Positions 17,443 through 26,911 are shown, counted from the stretch's first letter. The stretch is DNA of 64,000 bases from an uncultured Pseudohongiella sp. (GCA_951812715.1 OX638323.1:1612001-1676000); one strand, 5' to 3'. Translations and numbers: made by a program. The notes: a model not told the origin generated them from the sequence alone.

Positions 17443-17823
17443 TCATTCCTGCTTGAACTTCCTTATTTCCCGCCTCTGTTTCTTGCTGGGACGGCTTGCG
17501 GGCGGCCAGTGTTCGGGCTGGGACTTGCGCGCGGCGGCGAACTCCTCGCGCTGGCGGATGCTTTCCTCGGTTTCGCGATAGAGCAGTTGCGCTTCGGGGG
17601 CGGGGCGGCGATCGTTGCGGGCGCCTGCGACGATTACGGTTCGCTCCCGGTCGCCTTGCTGCAGGCGGATTTTCATGCCGACCTCGACGATCTTGCCGGG
17701 CTTGGTCCGGATTCCTTCGCAGCGAACCTTGCCGCCGTCGATGGCTTGGCGGGCGATCGCCCGGGTCTTGTAGAAACGGGCGGCCCAGAGCCATTTGTCG
17801 AGTCGTATTTTGTCGTCGTTCAT
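17443..17823 (-). CDS. hslR: Hsp15-like S4-domain RNA-binding protein
   Basis: 126 residues from the ATG at 17823 (a GTG 24 bp upstream is also in frame). The S4 domain is RLDKWLWAARFYKTRAIARQ and GGKVRCEGIRTKPGKIVEVG, followed by the Hsp15-specific GDRERTVIVAGARNDRRPAPEAQLLYRET and a basic tail ending KKQRREIRKFK. Hsp15 binds free 50S subunits carrying stalled nascent chains after heat stress. It sits about 200 bp upstream of peptide 1 on the same strand, and the pair is part of a module repeated three times here. Confidence 0.9.
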   Translation of the reverse strand: MNDDKIRLDKWLWAARFYKTRAIARQAIDGGKVRCEGIRTKPGKIVEVGMKIRLQQGDRERTVIVAGARNDRRPAPEAQLLYRETEESIRQREEFAAARKSQPEHWPPASRPSKKQRREIRKFKQE

Positions 17824-17893
17824 CGAGTAATTGCTCGGTACTTGCACGGGTCAGTATAGTAGTCGCTCGGTTGTAGGCATTGGAAGCCACGTG

Positions 17894-18967
17894 ATGGACT
17901 ACCGCTGGACCAGAACATTTTCCTCGGCTGCGGCTTTTTCCGACGAACTCGGCTCGATTGGCGCCTGGGTGGAGCCGCGCGCCGGAAAATCGAAGCGTAC
18001 TCAAGGCCAGAGGGAGGATTACCCCCTCAGGCGACTGCTGGTGGCATGGCGGCGGCTAGGACTATTGCGTTTTCCCTTTGCGATCAACGCCACGACCACC
18101 GAGTCAAAATTCCCCGATTTCCTGCTGACCTTCGGATCTGACTGAAAAATCGGCATCGAAGTTACCGAAGCCGGCAATCCCGAGTGGCAGGCGAAGCTTT
18201 CCGAACTTGAAAGAGACCAAATCCAGGGCAAGGACATCGCGGAAAAAATCTTGCCCTATGGCAAAAAAACGGATGCCATCGCCGGGATTAGAACTGCAAT
18301 AGAACAAAAGTCGAGAAAGGCTCAACGGGGATGGTATGTACAGTGCGACTGCGACCTGCTGGTTTATGACAACACAAACAGCTTTGAGCGCATAACCAAT
18401 AGTGACATTCCTGAAATCCGTTCATCAGGGTTTGGTGATCCCTTCCGCCGGGTACATCTGATCAGCGGTATTTTCGTGCACACGGATGTTCTCGGCGCCA
18501 AGCCACAGAGTATGGATATTTCCAAAGACTACGACATTGACTTTGCCGAGTGGGTCGCCGGGCAGGTGGAAATCCTGCGCGAGGGTCGGCTAAGCGAACT
18601 CGATGTTGAAGCAATCATGGAGGAGTTGACTGCTTTGGCCAGATCGGACCGACGCGCACTTCACAGCCACCTGAGAGTGCTGCTGCTTCACCTGCTCAAG
18701 TGGCGTTATCAACCCGATCCGCAGAATCGGAGCTGGAAATCGTCCATCAACAACGCACGGGCCGAAATAGAAGAATTGCTCACAAGCTCTCCGAGTCTCA
18801 AGCGCGAACTGGAAAGTAATGACTACGGCCGGGAAAACAGCGTCTCTATTGCCTATCGCAAGGCTCGTAAATTCGCCGCGAATGAAATCGGCCTGGAGAT
18901 AGAGACTTTCCCGGAGTCCTGCCCTTTTGAGTTAATCGAGATTCTCGACGAGGAGTTCCTGGGCTGA
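17894..18967 (+). pseudogene. Nuclease-like domain fused to DUF29, interrupted by TGA
   Basis: One continuous frame runs from ATG 17894 to the stop at 18967 except for a TGA at 18143-18145. Before the stop: MDYRWTRTFSS ... FPDFLLTFGSD. After it: KIGIEVTEAGNPEWQ. Together PDFLL-(x)-GIEVTEA resembles a PD-(D/E)xK nuclease core. The last 150 residues (from MDISKDYDIDFAEW through LLLHLLKWRYQ to ETFPESCPFELIEILDEEFL) are a complete DUF29 domain. A single GGA-to-TGA change would explain the stop. The DUF29 part could still be made from the ATG at 18512. Confidence 0.75.
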
Positions 18968-18977
18968 TCCACTATCT

Positions 18978-19245
18978 GTGTGGAGAATTACCGCTGGCCA
19001 TGCCGATCCGGCGGTGCTGGTTACAGCGTACTTGCCAAACCTCGAGAAGTGGCAGCCAGGATTCAAGCGGAGGCCAACGGAAAACTGCTGGTCGGATCAT
19101 TTCGCTGTTGCTACGCCAAGCTCTGAATCAGAGCAAAGGTGTTTCCGAAGAGGCCGGCAGTTACGGCTTAAGACCATTTCCTCCCCGAGGCGGCTTTGTG
19201 ACAAATACTTTGTTAGATGAACTTCGGCGAGACTTAGGCGACTGA
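18978..19245 (+). pseudogene. Fragments of DUF4258-like and ribbon-helix-helix antitoxin genes
   Basis: The first frame, ending LVTAYLPNLEKWQPGFKRR, looks like the C-terminus of a DUF4258 protein. From about 19080 another frame reads GKTAGRIISLLLRQALNQS ... LRPFPPRGGFVTNTLLDELRR and stops at 19245; this matches the C-terminal two thirds of a ribbon-helix-helix VapB-type antitoxin. Its upstream part appears in a different frame (ARIQAEANGK), which implies a one-base deletion near 19080. Both readings are by eye. Confidence 0.5.
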
Positions 19246-19248
19246 CGA

Positions 19249-19310
19249 ATGAGCGCCCTTTTTGATGTCAACGCGCTAAGCGCGGCATTGAACGCGGCAT
19301 CTCGGTCCAG
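19249..19310 (+). pseudogene. VapC toxin, N-terminal stub
   Basis: An ATG 3 bp after the antitoxin-like stop begins MSALFDVNALSAALN, the standard start of a PIN-domain toxin with its first catalytic Asp (FDVN). The similarity then ends, so the rest of the toxin is missing. Order and spacing with the fragment before it are those of a vapBC operon. Confidence 0.5.
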
Positions 19311-19330
19311 GTCGTATCGGGAAGCGCCGC

Positions 19331-19687
19331 TCAGGGCGATGCTTCGCGAGGATCTTCGTGATCCGTCAGTTTGTGGTATTGGCGGTGCAGCCAGACCTTG
19401 TACTTGTGGTGGTGGGACCATTCAACGAGTACGCGAGCAGCAAAAATAGCAATAAAGAGATAGAAACCTACATCTGCCATAACAACAGGCCCCGGCCTTC
19501 CTTGGCTTATAGAAAGTCCACCTCCCATAATCACTACCAAGATAAGGATAGCCAGCGCGTTCCGGTTGAAAAAGCCCTTGTAACGGCCAGCTCTCGAGTC
19601 CCAAATGGCTGCGGGCAGGTATGTACAGCCAATCAAAACAAGCGTCAACATTACGAAAATTTCTGCCCCTGCAAAAACACTTATCAT
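19331..19687 (-). CDS. Small membrane protein downstream of peptide 2 (possible immunity protein)
   Basis: About 118 residues with three predicted transmembrane segments (FAGAEIFVMLTLVLIGC, NALAILILVVIMGGGL, VGFYLFIAIFAARVLVEW) and a charged, His-rich tail (SHHHKYKVWLHRQYHK). The ATG at 19687 is chosen because GGAGAACTCG precedes it; one four codons upstream lacks a site. It lies 119 bp downstream of peptide 2 on the same strand, after a terminator-like hairpin. Small multi-span proteins next to bacteriocin genes are often immunity proteins. The family is not recognised, so this role is only inferred. Confidence 0.6.
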   Translation of the reverse strand: MISVFAGAEIFVMLTLVLIGCTYLPAAIWDSRAGRYKGFFNRNALAILILVVIMGGGLSISQGRPGPVVMADVGFYLFIAIFAARVLVEWSHHHKYKVWLHRQYHKLTDHEDPREASP

Positions 19688-19756
19688 CGAGTTCTCCATC
19701 TATCCATCAAATGTCCTTCGTTTGCCCGCAACAATCCATCACAAACAAGAAACTGC

Positions 19757-19780
19757 CGGGGACGGATAGCTCCGCCCCCG
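19757..19780 (-). terminator. Intrinsic terminator downstream of peptide 2
   Basis: On the minus strand the stem CGGGGGCGG / CCGTCCCCG (one mismatch, loop AGCTAT) is followed by GCAGTTTCTTGTTTG, a moderately T-rich tract. It is homologous in sequence and position to the hairpin after peptide 1. Confidence 0.65.
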
Positions 19781-19805
19781 ACAAATCAAGTTCAGAAAAT
19801 TGTCG

Positions 19806-20090
19806 TCAGGAATTTCCGCCTTGACCGACATTCCTTGAGGCTTCATTCGCAAAAAACGTTGTTGCGAAGGAGTAAGCTGAGAACATGACCCTTGCCGCAC
19901 CATAGGAGGATGCGGCAATACCTCCGAACAATGCGGCAGGCGCGGCAAGTGTTCCAGCGACAACAGCGCCTTGTATCCCTCCGTTTCTGTACCCGATTGC
20001 CGCTCCAGTACCCACGGCCACCGCAATCGGGAAAAGCGGTAGGACACCACCATCTATCTGTTCCATCTCTTCGTATGTAAGTTCTCTCAT
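19806..20090 (-). CDS. Double-glycine-leader peptide 2 (bacteriocin-like)
   Basis: A 94-residue peptide beginning MRELTYEEMEQIDGG, followed by a hydrophobic Gly/Ala-rich chain (AVAVGTGAAIGYRNGG, GIAASSYGAARVMFSAYSF) with several GxxxG/AxxxA spacings. Leader, length and the RVMFSAYSF block match peptide 1, so the two are paralogues. The ribosome site TTAAGGAG is 7 bp before the ATG. The hydrophobic character would suit a membrane-active class II-like bacteriocin; processing and export genes are not in the window. Confidence 0.8.
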   Translation of the reverse strand: MRELTYEEMEQIDGGVLPLFPIAVAVGTGAAIGYRNGGIQGAVVAGTLAAPAALFGGIAASSYGAARVMFSAYSFATTFFANEASRNVGQGGNS

Positions 20091-20294
20091 CGATATTCTC
20101 CTTAAGCTGAGTTGAATTAAGACTTGCAGCTAAAGGTTAGTAACGATGCCGCGAACGTGCGTAATTTTGTTTGAATTTATTCCAGAGAGCCGAAAATTCT
20201 GGATTTGGCGTCCTGTTGACTCTCATCAAAGCACAATACGAGAGTAAATGGATATTCTGAATATTTCCAGAAATTGATGGGATATGTCTATATC

Positions 20295-20686
20295 TCCCTG
20301 AATTTCCTTATTTCCCGCCTCTGCTTCCTGGTGGGATAGCTCGCGGAGGCCACAGCGTTCAGGCTGAGACTTGCGCGGCGGCCAACTCCTCACTCCGGCG
20401 GATGCCTTCCTCGGTTTCGCGGCAGAGCAGTCGCGCTTCCGGGGCCGGGGCGATGGTCGTTGCGGACGCCCGCGACGATGACGGTTCGCTCCCGGTTGCC
20501 TTGCGGCAGGCGGATTTTCATGCCGATCTCCGCGACATTGTCGGGCCTCGCGCGGATTCCTTCGCAACGAACCTTGCCGCCGTCGATGGTCTGGCGGGCG
20601 ATGGCTCGCGTCTTGCAGAAGCGCGCGGCCCAAAGCCATTTGCCAGGCCGCGCTTTGTCTTCCGTTGTTTTGTATGGCCGGTTCAT
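20295..20686 (-). pseudogene. Second hslR copy, frameshifted
   Basis: It starts MNRPYKTTEDKARPGKW and keeps KWLWAARFCKTRAIARQ, GGKVRCEGIRARP and RERTVIVAGVRNDHRP. A one-base insertion near 20440 then shifts the frame, and further small deletions follow. The 3' end (up to about 20295) is still alignable with the intact hslR in other frames. The conserved RLDKW at the S4 start is already altered to ARPGKW. It precedes peptide 2 just as hslR precedes peptide 1. Confidence 0.8.
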
Positions 20687-20785
20687 GCGGCATGGCTAAC
20701 CTTGCTTTACCGGCCGAGACTTCGGCTAAAGAGTTACCAGGCGAGTCCTCCCGCCATGATTGGTTCCCGCACGCCTTCGAATTGC

Positions 20786-21507
20786 TCACCGCTTCCCTCG
20801 TCCGCCTCGATGACATAGCTGATCAGGCTGGGAATGCCGGGAATGAAGTGTCTGGGGCCCCGCGGCTTCCGGTTCAAGCAGTCCCAGGGCGAATTTGGGA
20901 CCCCTTTCGTGGAAGTCCGCGCCGGCGCCGAAGAGCACTTCGTACAATCCCGGTGTGCCTGCCAGGATCAATTGGAACGAGCCTTCCGATTGCCGGATCG
21001 CCTGTGCGGTTTGCAACAATAAGCCGCAATGCTTCGGTTTCAATTCTTGCGCTTCATCGACGAGCAATACCAGCGGGTGACGAATGCAACGCGCGATTGC
21101 GGTCTGACAAAGGCTGTTAAGCGATTCTCCGCCAAGCGATAAATTCGCGCGCCATCCCCAGGAGCCGGTTTCGATCGAATCGACGATCAATTCCTTGCGG
21201 CTCAAAAACAGTCTGAATACATCCGCTTTCCGTCCAACACAACTGGCATTCGCACGGACGACAAGCGGGATTTTTTGCCCGGAAAACAGGCGCCTTTTTT
21301 GCTTGGCCAACTGCTCCGCGTATTTCAGCAGCACGGTCTTGCCCGTGCCTCTCGACCCTACCAGGGTAATGTCTTGAACTCTCTGGTTTCGATTCGCCAA
21401 GGCCTCGATTTGTTCAGAAATAAGTTCCCGTTCGGCGGCACGGCCCGCCAGGTATGGGGGAACTCGCCGTAGCTCGTTGCGAATGGATTTTCTCGCGTGG
21501 CGCCCAT
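20786..21507 (-). pseudogene. AAA/P-loop ATPase (TniB/ExeA-like), frameshifted
   Basis: A P-loop ATPase with Walker A GSRGTGKT and Walker B LVLLVDEAQELKP. The true start appears to be ATG 21507 (site AAGGAAG) giving NPFATSYGEF. The frame is then lost at a run of five Cs (G5 on the plus strand at 21456-21460); one more C would join it to PYLAGRAAERELISEQIEAL and the Walker A part. The 3' end is also broken: RHFIPGIPSLISYVIEAD continues in another frame after residue LLEPEAAG. Relatives occur with mobile or phage-defence loci; function here is lost or doubtful. Confidence 0.7.
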
Positions 21508-21599
21508 GTTTCCGCTTCCTTCAACTTCATGCCAATAATTGATTGCGGCAACAGTCTAGTGAAGTCAGGGGTGCGCCACCTAGTTTTCGGCGAAAAAAG

Positions 21600-22277
21600 T
21601 CAGCGAGGCCGGAATCCGGGAAGCAGTTCGCCGAAATCCTCGACCAGGGGGAACTCGTCGTGGTCGAGCGCGGGGCGGCGGCTGTCGGGTTTGTGGATGC
21701 CGTAGACGTGGCCGATGCCTTCGCGACTGGCGCGGCGCAACACTGGCAGGGAGTCGTCGAACAGGATCGTGCGTTGCGGGTCGAAAGATTCCAGGTTCTG
21801 CAGTTTTTCCCAGAAGCCGTGGCTTTCCTTGGCCAGATTCAACTGGTGGGCGCTGATGCAGCGATGGAAGTAGGCGGCGATCTCGGCGTTGTTCATCTTG
21901 ATCTCGAGGCTGGCCGGGTGGGCGTTGGTGATGAGCAGCATGCGCTTGCCGGTGTACCATAGCGCCCGCAGGAAGGGCTCGACGTTGGGGCGCAAGCTGA
22001 TCTTGCGGGTGATCGTGCGCTTGAGTTCGGCGATGTCGAGATCGAGTTCCCGCGCCCAGTAGTCGAGGCAATACCAGTTCAGGGTACCGTAGACTTCGTC
22101 GGTTTTCCGTTGCACCAGATCCAGGGCTTGTTGCAGGCTGACGCCATGCCGGGCGCTGTAAGTCTCGGGCACGAGCACGCGCCAGAAATAATTGTCAAAA
22201 TGCAGGTCGAGCAAGGTGCCGTCCATATCGAACATAATGGTGTCGATATGCGACCAGGGAGGAGTGGGAACCGGCAT
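21600..22277 (-). CDS. yrfG: HAD-family GMP/IMP nucleotidase YrfG
   Basis: 225 residues from ATG 22277. HAD motif I is MFDMDGTLLDLHFDN, motif II is LLITNAHP, and motif III/IV is ILFDDSLPVL. Length and sequence match YrfG, a cytoplasmic nucleotidase preferring purine monophosphates. A longer upstream open frame is an artefact of the R2 repeat and is not used. Confidence 0.9.
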   Translation of the reverse strand: MPVPTPPWSHIDTIMFDMDGTLLDLHFDNYFWRVLVPETYSARHGVSLQQALDLVQRKTDEVYGTLNWYCLDYWARELDLDIAELKRTITRKISLRPNVEPFLRALWYTGKRMLLITNAHPASLEIKMNNAEIAAYFHRCISAHQLNLAKESHGFWEKLQNLESFDPQRTILFDDSLPVLRRASREGIGHVYGIHKPDSRRPALDHDEFPLVEDFGELLPGFRPR

Positions 22278-22371
22278 GCAAGAATTTTCCGATCTAATCC
22301 GCCGCCCGAAAACGGCCTGCGTCCAATGCCAGCCCAAGCATAACCAAGGGAATGCAAAAAGCAAGTGAGTG

Positions 22372-22600
22372 CGGCCCGGTCGGGCGAACGGCTCGACATG
22401 GGGGAAGACTAGCGTCAGCTTCGCGCGCAGTCTGAACGACGCCAAGCTGCGCTTGGTTGAGACTCGATCGGCGAAACCGACGAAAAGCACTGCTTTTCGA
22501 GGGCCGAACGGCTCGACATAGGTGAAGACCGGCTGTCGGCGAAGCGTCAGCTTACCGCGCAGTCTGAACGACGCCAGACTGGGCTTGGCGCCTGAATGGC
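22372..22600. repeat. R2 repeat, copy d (about two units)
   Basis: The gap between divergent yrfG and cysQ holds two R2 units. The first and second CGAACGGCTCGACAT blocks are at about 22383 and 22504, and GCGCAGTCTGAACGACGCCA occurs twice (about 22419 and 22557). Between them are CCAAGC/GCTTGG arms at 22442-22456, TCGG/CCGA at 22468-22480, and the perfect 19-bp palindrome CGAAAAGCACTGCTTTTCG at 22481-22499. Confidence 0.75.
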
Positions 22601-22696
22601 AAGGCCGGGAGTTGGAGAAACCAATACAGCCACGCCATGGATGGCGCGCATATTTCAAACCAGGGCAAGAATGAAAGTAACAGATTGGGGATCGAC

Positions 22697-23533
<837 letters not shown>

Positions 23534-23547
23534 GTGATTTTGGCATG

Positions 23548-23650
23548 AGATTCCGCGTCTACGCTTCGCTTCGCGCAGAATGACAGTGTTGTTGGGTGTC
23601 TTTTCCTTTGTTCCGGCATTTCGTCATTCCGCGCGTAGTCGCAGAATCTA
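23548..23650. repeat. R3 dispersed repeat pair (first copy; second copy 332 bp on)
   Basis: Two related blocks lie in inverted orientation: AGATTCCGCG(TCTACG)CTTCGC ... GCAGAATGACA at 23548-23585 and TCATTCCGCGCGTAGTCGCA... at 23624-23650. They recur at 23880-23982 and in slightly different form at 42768-42846. In the second copy the final CTA provides the stop codon of the symporter gene. Confidence 0.7.
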
Positions 23651-23979
23651 CGCGGCGGGTTGCGCTTGCTGGCGGCGTAGTTCGAGGTCGGCTTCGATCC
23701 GGGCGATGGTCGCGCGGTCGAGCCGATAGCGAGGTATGGGACACCCACTTTCGGCCGCTGCGCTACAACTAGGGAGAAGACCTGCGCAATCCTCATTTCA
23801 TCGCGATAGCGGGTACGAAGCCAGACTGGCAAGCGCTACTGGCGCCGGTGCTGCCCGCTGATTAAGTGATTTTGGCATGAGATTCTGCGTCTACGCTTCG
23901 CTTCGCGCAGAATGACAGTGTTGGTGGGTGTTTTTTCCTTTGTTCCAGCATTTCGTCATTCTGCGCGCAGTCGCAGAAT

Positions 23980-25386
23980 CTACACGGCGGGTTGCGCTTC
24001 CTGGCGGCGTAGTTCGAGGTCGGCTTCGATGCGGGCGATGGTCGCGCGGTCGAGCCGATAGAACAGGATTGCCGCGACGCTTAGCAGAGAAATCACCGTG
24101 GGAACCAGGCTGACCATGAGTTGGATACCGAGCAAGGCGGATTCGGTCTGCGCTTCGTTGGCGACGAAACCGAACAGGGCCAGCAAGTAACCCGAAAGCC
24201 CCGCGCCTACGGCAAGCCCCATCTTCGCGGCAAAACCGCTGCCGGAAAACACCAGGCCGGTGCTGCGCCGGCCGGTTTTCCATTCGCCGTAGTCGGCGCA
24301 GTCGGCGTTCATGGCGAATACAAGCGGCGCCAGCGGGCCGGCGATGAATTGTCCCAGGCAATACAGTGTGACCATTACCCAGAACCAATCCGGCGGCAGA
24401 AAGAAAAAGGAGCCGGCGATTGCGGCGTTAACCAGGTTCAGCGCGATGGTCAACGTGCGTTTCTCGAAACGCCGGGTCAGCGCGCTGGTCATCGTCACGC
24501 CGAGGATCAGCGCAACCGTCCCCAGTGACATGAAGATCGCCGTGAGATCGAAAATCAGGAATACTCGCGAGCCGTCGTCGCCCACGTAGTACTTGAGGTA
24601 GAAAATCAGTGCGCCGCTGCGAATCGCTATCTGCATCAGGGAAAAGACACCGGATACGAACAGCGCGATCCAGGGCAGGTTCTGCATGAGCGCCGCGAGA
24701 TCCTCCCTGATATTCGACTTCTCGACGATGGGCTTCACGCGCTCCCTGGTGGACGCGAAGGTGATCCAGAAAAGCAGAATGGACAGTACCGCGAAGATCA
24801 TCATGGTGAGGCGGAATCCTTCCTCCTCGCTGCCGCCTCCGAGGATGGTCCGCAGCGGGGTAACAAAGGTGACCACCACCCAGCCCGCGGCGAAAGCGCA
24901 GACGAAACGGTAAGAGGAAACCGTCACCCGCTCATGGGAGGAAGGCGAGATCACGCCCATGAGCGCTGAGTAGGGAATATTGATCGCGGTGTATACCAGC
25001 ATCATCAGGGAATACGTGATGTAGGCGTAGACCAGCTTGCCTCCCTGGGAGAGGTCGGGCCCGATGAACATGGCGTAACCGAGCAATCCGTAGGGAATGG
25101 CCATATAGAGCAGGTATGGCCGGTATTTCCCCCAGCGAGTGTTGGTGCGGTCGGCGATCAGGCCCATCGCCGGATCGCTGACCGCGTCGAGCACCCGGGT
25201 GACGAGAAACATGGTGCCCACCGCGGCGGGGGCAAGGCCGAAAACGTCGGTGTAGTAATAAAGCAGGAATACGTTGAAGGATTGGAAGAAGAAGTTGGAA
25301 GCGGTATCGCCCAGGCCATAGCCGAGTTTTTCGGTGAATTTCAGCCTTGCGGCCAACGGGGTTGTCGAGACATCGCTGACGGACAT
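23980..25386 (-). CDS. GPH-family sugar:cation symporter (MFS)
   Basis: A 468-residue, 12-helix transporter of the glycoside-pentoside-hexuronide family. Visible family traits are KLGYGLGDTASNFFFQ at the start and DAVSDPAMGLIADRTNTRWGKYRPYLL (split DAVSDPAMGLIADR / TNTRWGKYRPYLL), the MelB-like cation/sugar region. It lies last in the TonB receptor/halogenase arm and presumably imports the sugar released in the periplasm. Its stop codon falls in an R3 repeat within the tandem duplication. Confidence 0.9.
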   Translation of the reverse strand: MSVSDVSTTPLAARLKFTEKLGYGLGDTASNFFFQSFNVFLLYYYTDVFGLAPAAVGTMFLVTRVLDAVSDPAMGLIADRTNTRWGKYRPYLLYMAIPYGLLGYAMFIGPDLSQGGKLVYAYITYSLMMLVYTAINIPYSALMGVISPSSHERVTVSSYRFVCAFAAGWVVVTFVTPLRTILGGGSEEEGFRLTMMIFAVLSILLFWITFASTRERVKPIVEKSNIREDLAALMQNLPWIALFVSGVFSLMQIAIRSGALIFYLKYYVGDDGSRVFLIFDLTAIFMSLGTVALILGVTMTSALTRRFEKRTLTIALNLVNAAIAGSFFFLPPDWFWVMVTLYCLGQFIAGPLAPLVFAMNADCADYGEWKTGRRSTGLVFSGSGFAAKMGLAVGAGLSGYLLALFGFVANEAQTESALLGIQLMVSLVPTVISLLSVAAILFYRLDRATIARIEADLELRRQEAQPAV

Positions 25387-25420
25387 GCGTTTCCCCTTCA
25401 GCCGTCCTTACGGCTGTGAA

Positions 25421-26911
25421 TCAGATTGGTTGCGCCTTGCAATAGTGGTCGATGAAACGCTGATGCGAAGGAAGCTGGTCGACCAGGTTTCCGACTTGAG
25501 CGTGGATTCCGGTAAGGAACCGGTTCAATTCCTCCTCGCTCATCATGTTGACGATCGGATGATATTGCTCCGGCAGCAGGCCCTGGCCGAGCATCACCTG
25601 GATCCACGAGTTCTCGCCGAACAATTCGGTCGGAATCTTGAATACGCGGCCCGCCTGCTTGAACAGCTCGATGCGATGTTGCAGCGAATCGGGGATGTCC
25701 ATGGTGCGGCATTGGCTCCAGAAACGGGTGTCGGTCCGATTGGTGACGTAGTAATGCAGGATGATGAAATCGCGCACGTTGTCGATTTCGAATTTCATCT
25801 GGTTGTTGAACTCCTCCACGTCGGGCTGGCGGATGCCGTCGTAGGGGAACATCTGCATCAGCCGGATGATCGAGCGCTGGATCAGGTGGATACTCGTCGA
25901 TTCCAGCGGCTCGATGAAGCCTGAAGACAGGCCCATGGCGACGCAGTTCTTGTACCAGTGCCGGCGCCGCTGGCCGGCGTTGAAGCGAATTACCCTGGGT
26001 TCGGTGAGCACCTTGCCTTTGACGTTTTCCAGCAGCTTCTGAATCGCCTCGTCCGGGCTCCAGTGCCGGCTGCTGAAAACCACGCCATTGCCGACCCGGT
26101 GCTGCAAGGGGATGCGCCATTGCCAGCCGGCTTCGCGAGCGATCGAGCGGGTATAGGGGATAGGCTCTTCGACCGATTCGGTCTGCAAGGCGACGGCGCT
26201 GTCGCAGGGCAGCCAGTGCTTCCAGTCGTTGTAACCGGCGTTGAGCGTCTGCTCGATCAGCAGGCCGCGAAAGCCCGTGCAATCGATGAACAGATCGCCT
26301 TCGATCACCTGGCCCGATTGCAGACGAATCGCCATGATATAGCCGCTGTCCGGGTCCTGTTCGACGAATTCGATCTTGCCTTCCTGCCGCACGGTTCCGT
26401 ATTCCTCGGCCATGCCGCGCAGAAATTTCGCGTAGAGCGAGGCGTCGATGTGGTAGGCGTAATTCAGGCCCTTGCTCGGCATCACCGCGAATTTGTTCTG
26501 CACCGCTGCGGCCCATTCGTTGCAATACTCGCCGAATTCGCGGCTGATGCCCATCTGCAGGCCTTTCAGCCAGAAATGCTGGAATCCCGCGGCCCAACTG
26601 TCCTTGCCGGTCCAGCCGAAAGAGTGGATGTAGTCTTCGTTGACGTCGCGCCAGCCTTCGAACTTGATGCCGAGTTTGAAAGTGCCCTGGGTCGCTCGCA
26701 GAAAATCCTGTTCCTTGACCTTGATCAGGTCGTGAAAGGTGATGAGAGTCGGGATCGTAGCTTCGCCGACGCCGACAGTGCCGATTTCTTCGGATTCCAC
26801 CAAGGTGATGTTGAGGGTCTTGCCGAGCAGCCGCGACAGGGCCGCGGCGGCCATCCAGCCCGCGGTGCCGCCGCCGGCGATGACTACCTTGTGAATCTTG
26901 CGGTTTTGCAT
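25421..26911 (-). CDS. Tryptophan halogenase-family flavoprotein (1)
   Basis: 496 residues. The FAD motif is VVIAGGGTAGWMAAA and GVGEATIPTL follows; the lysine corresponding to catalytic Lys79 of PrnA is present at residue 79 (GTFKLGIKF), and GWQWRIPL gives the WxWxIP block. FIEPLESTSIHLIQRS is also typical. Homologues accompany TonB receptors, SapC and cupin genes in sugar-use loci, where the substrate is unknown and free tryptophan is doubtful. A strong site GGAGAGAG precedes the ATG. The R1 copy B hairpin chain separates it from the upstream cupin gene. Confidence 0.9.
   Translation of the reverse strand: MQNRKIHKVVIAGGGTAGWMAAAALSRLLGKTLNITLVESEEIGTVGVGEATIPTLITFHDLIKVKEQDFLRATQGTFKLGIKFEGWRDVNEDYIHSFGWTGKDSWAAGFQHFWLKGLQMGISREFGEYCNEWAAAVQNKFAVMPSKGLNYAYHIDASLYAKFLRGMAEEYGTVRQEGKIEFVEQDPDSGYIMAIRLQSGQVIEGDLFIDCTGFRGLLIEQTLNAGYNDWKHWLPCDSAVALQTESVEEPIPYTRSIAREAGWQWRIPLQHRVGNGVVFSSRHWSPDEAIQKLLENVKGKVLTEPRVIRFNAGQRRRHWYKNCVAMGLSSGFIEPLESTSIHLIQRSIIRLMQMFPYDGIRQPDVEEFNNQMKFEIDNVRDFIILHYYVTNRTDTRFWSQCRTMDIPDSLQHRIELFKQAGRVFKIPTELFGENSWIQVMLGQGLLPEQYHPIVNMMSEEELNRFLTGIHAQVGNLVDQLPSHQRFIDHYCKAQPI

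Noticed and set aside
18143..18145. Selenocysteine codon in the nuclease-DUF29 gene
   Set aside because: A simple GGA-to-TGA change fits the context (SD-G-KIGIEV), no cysteine is expected there, and the surrounding island is full of other decayed genes.
22278..22658. 127-codon N-terminal extension of YrfG
   Set aside because: The extension is translated from two R2 units (recurring peptide ending VGFADRVS) and the HAD domain starts right after ATG 22277.
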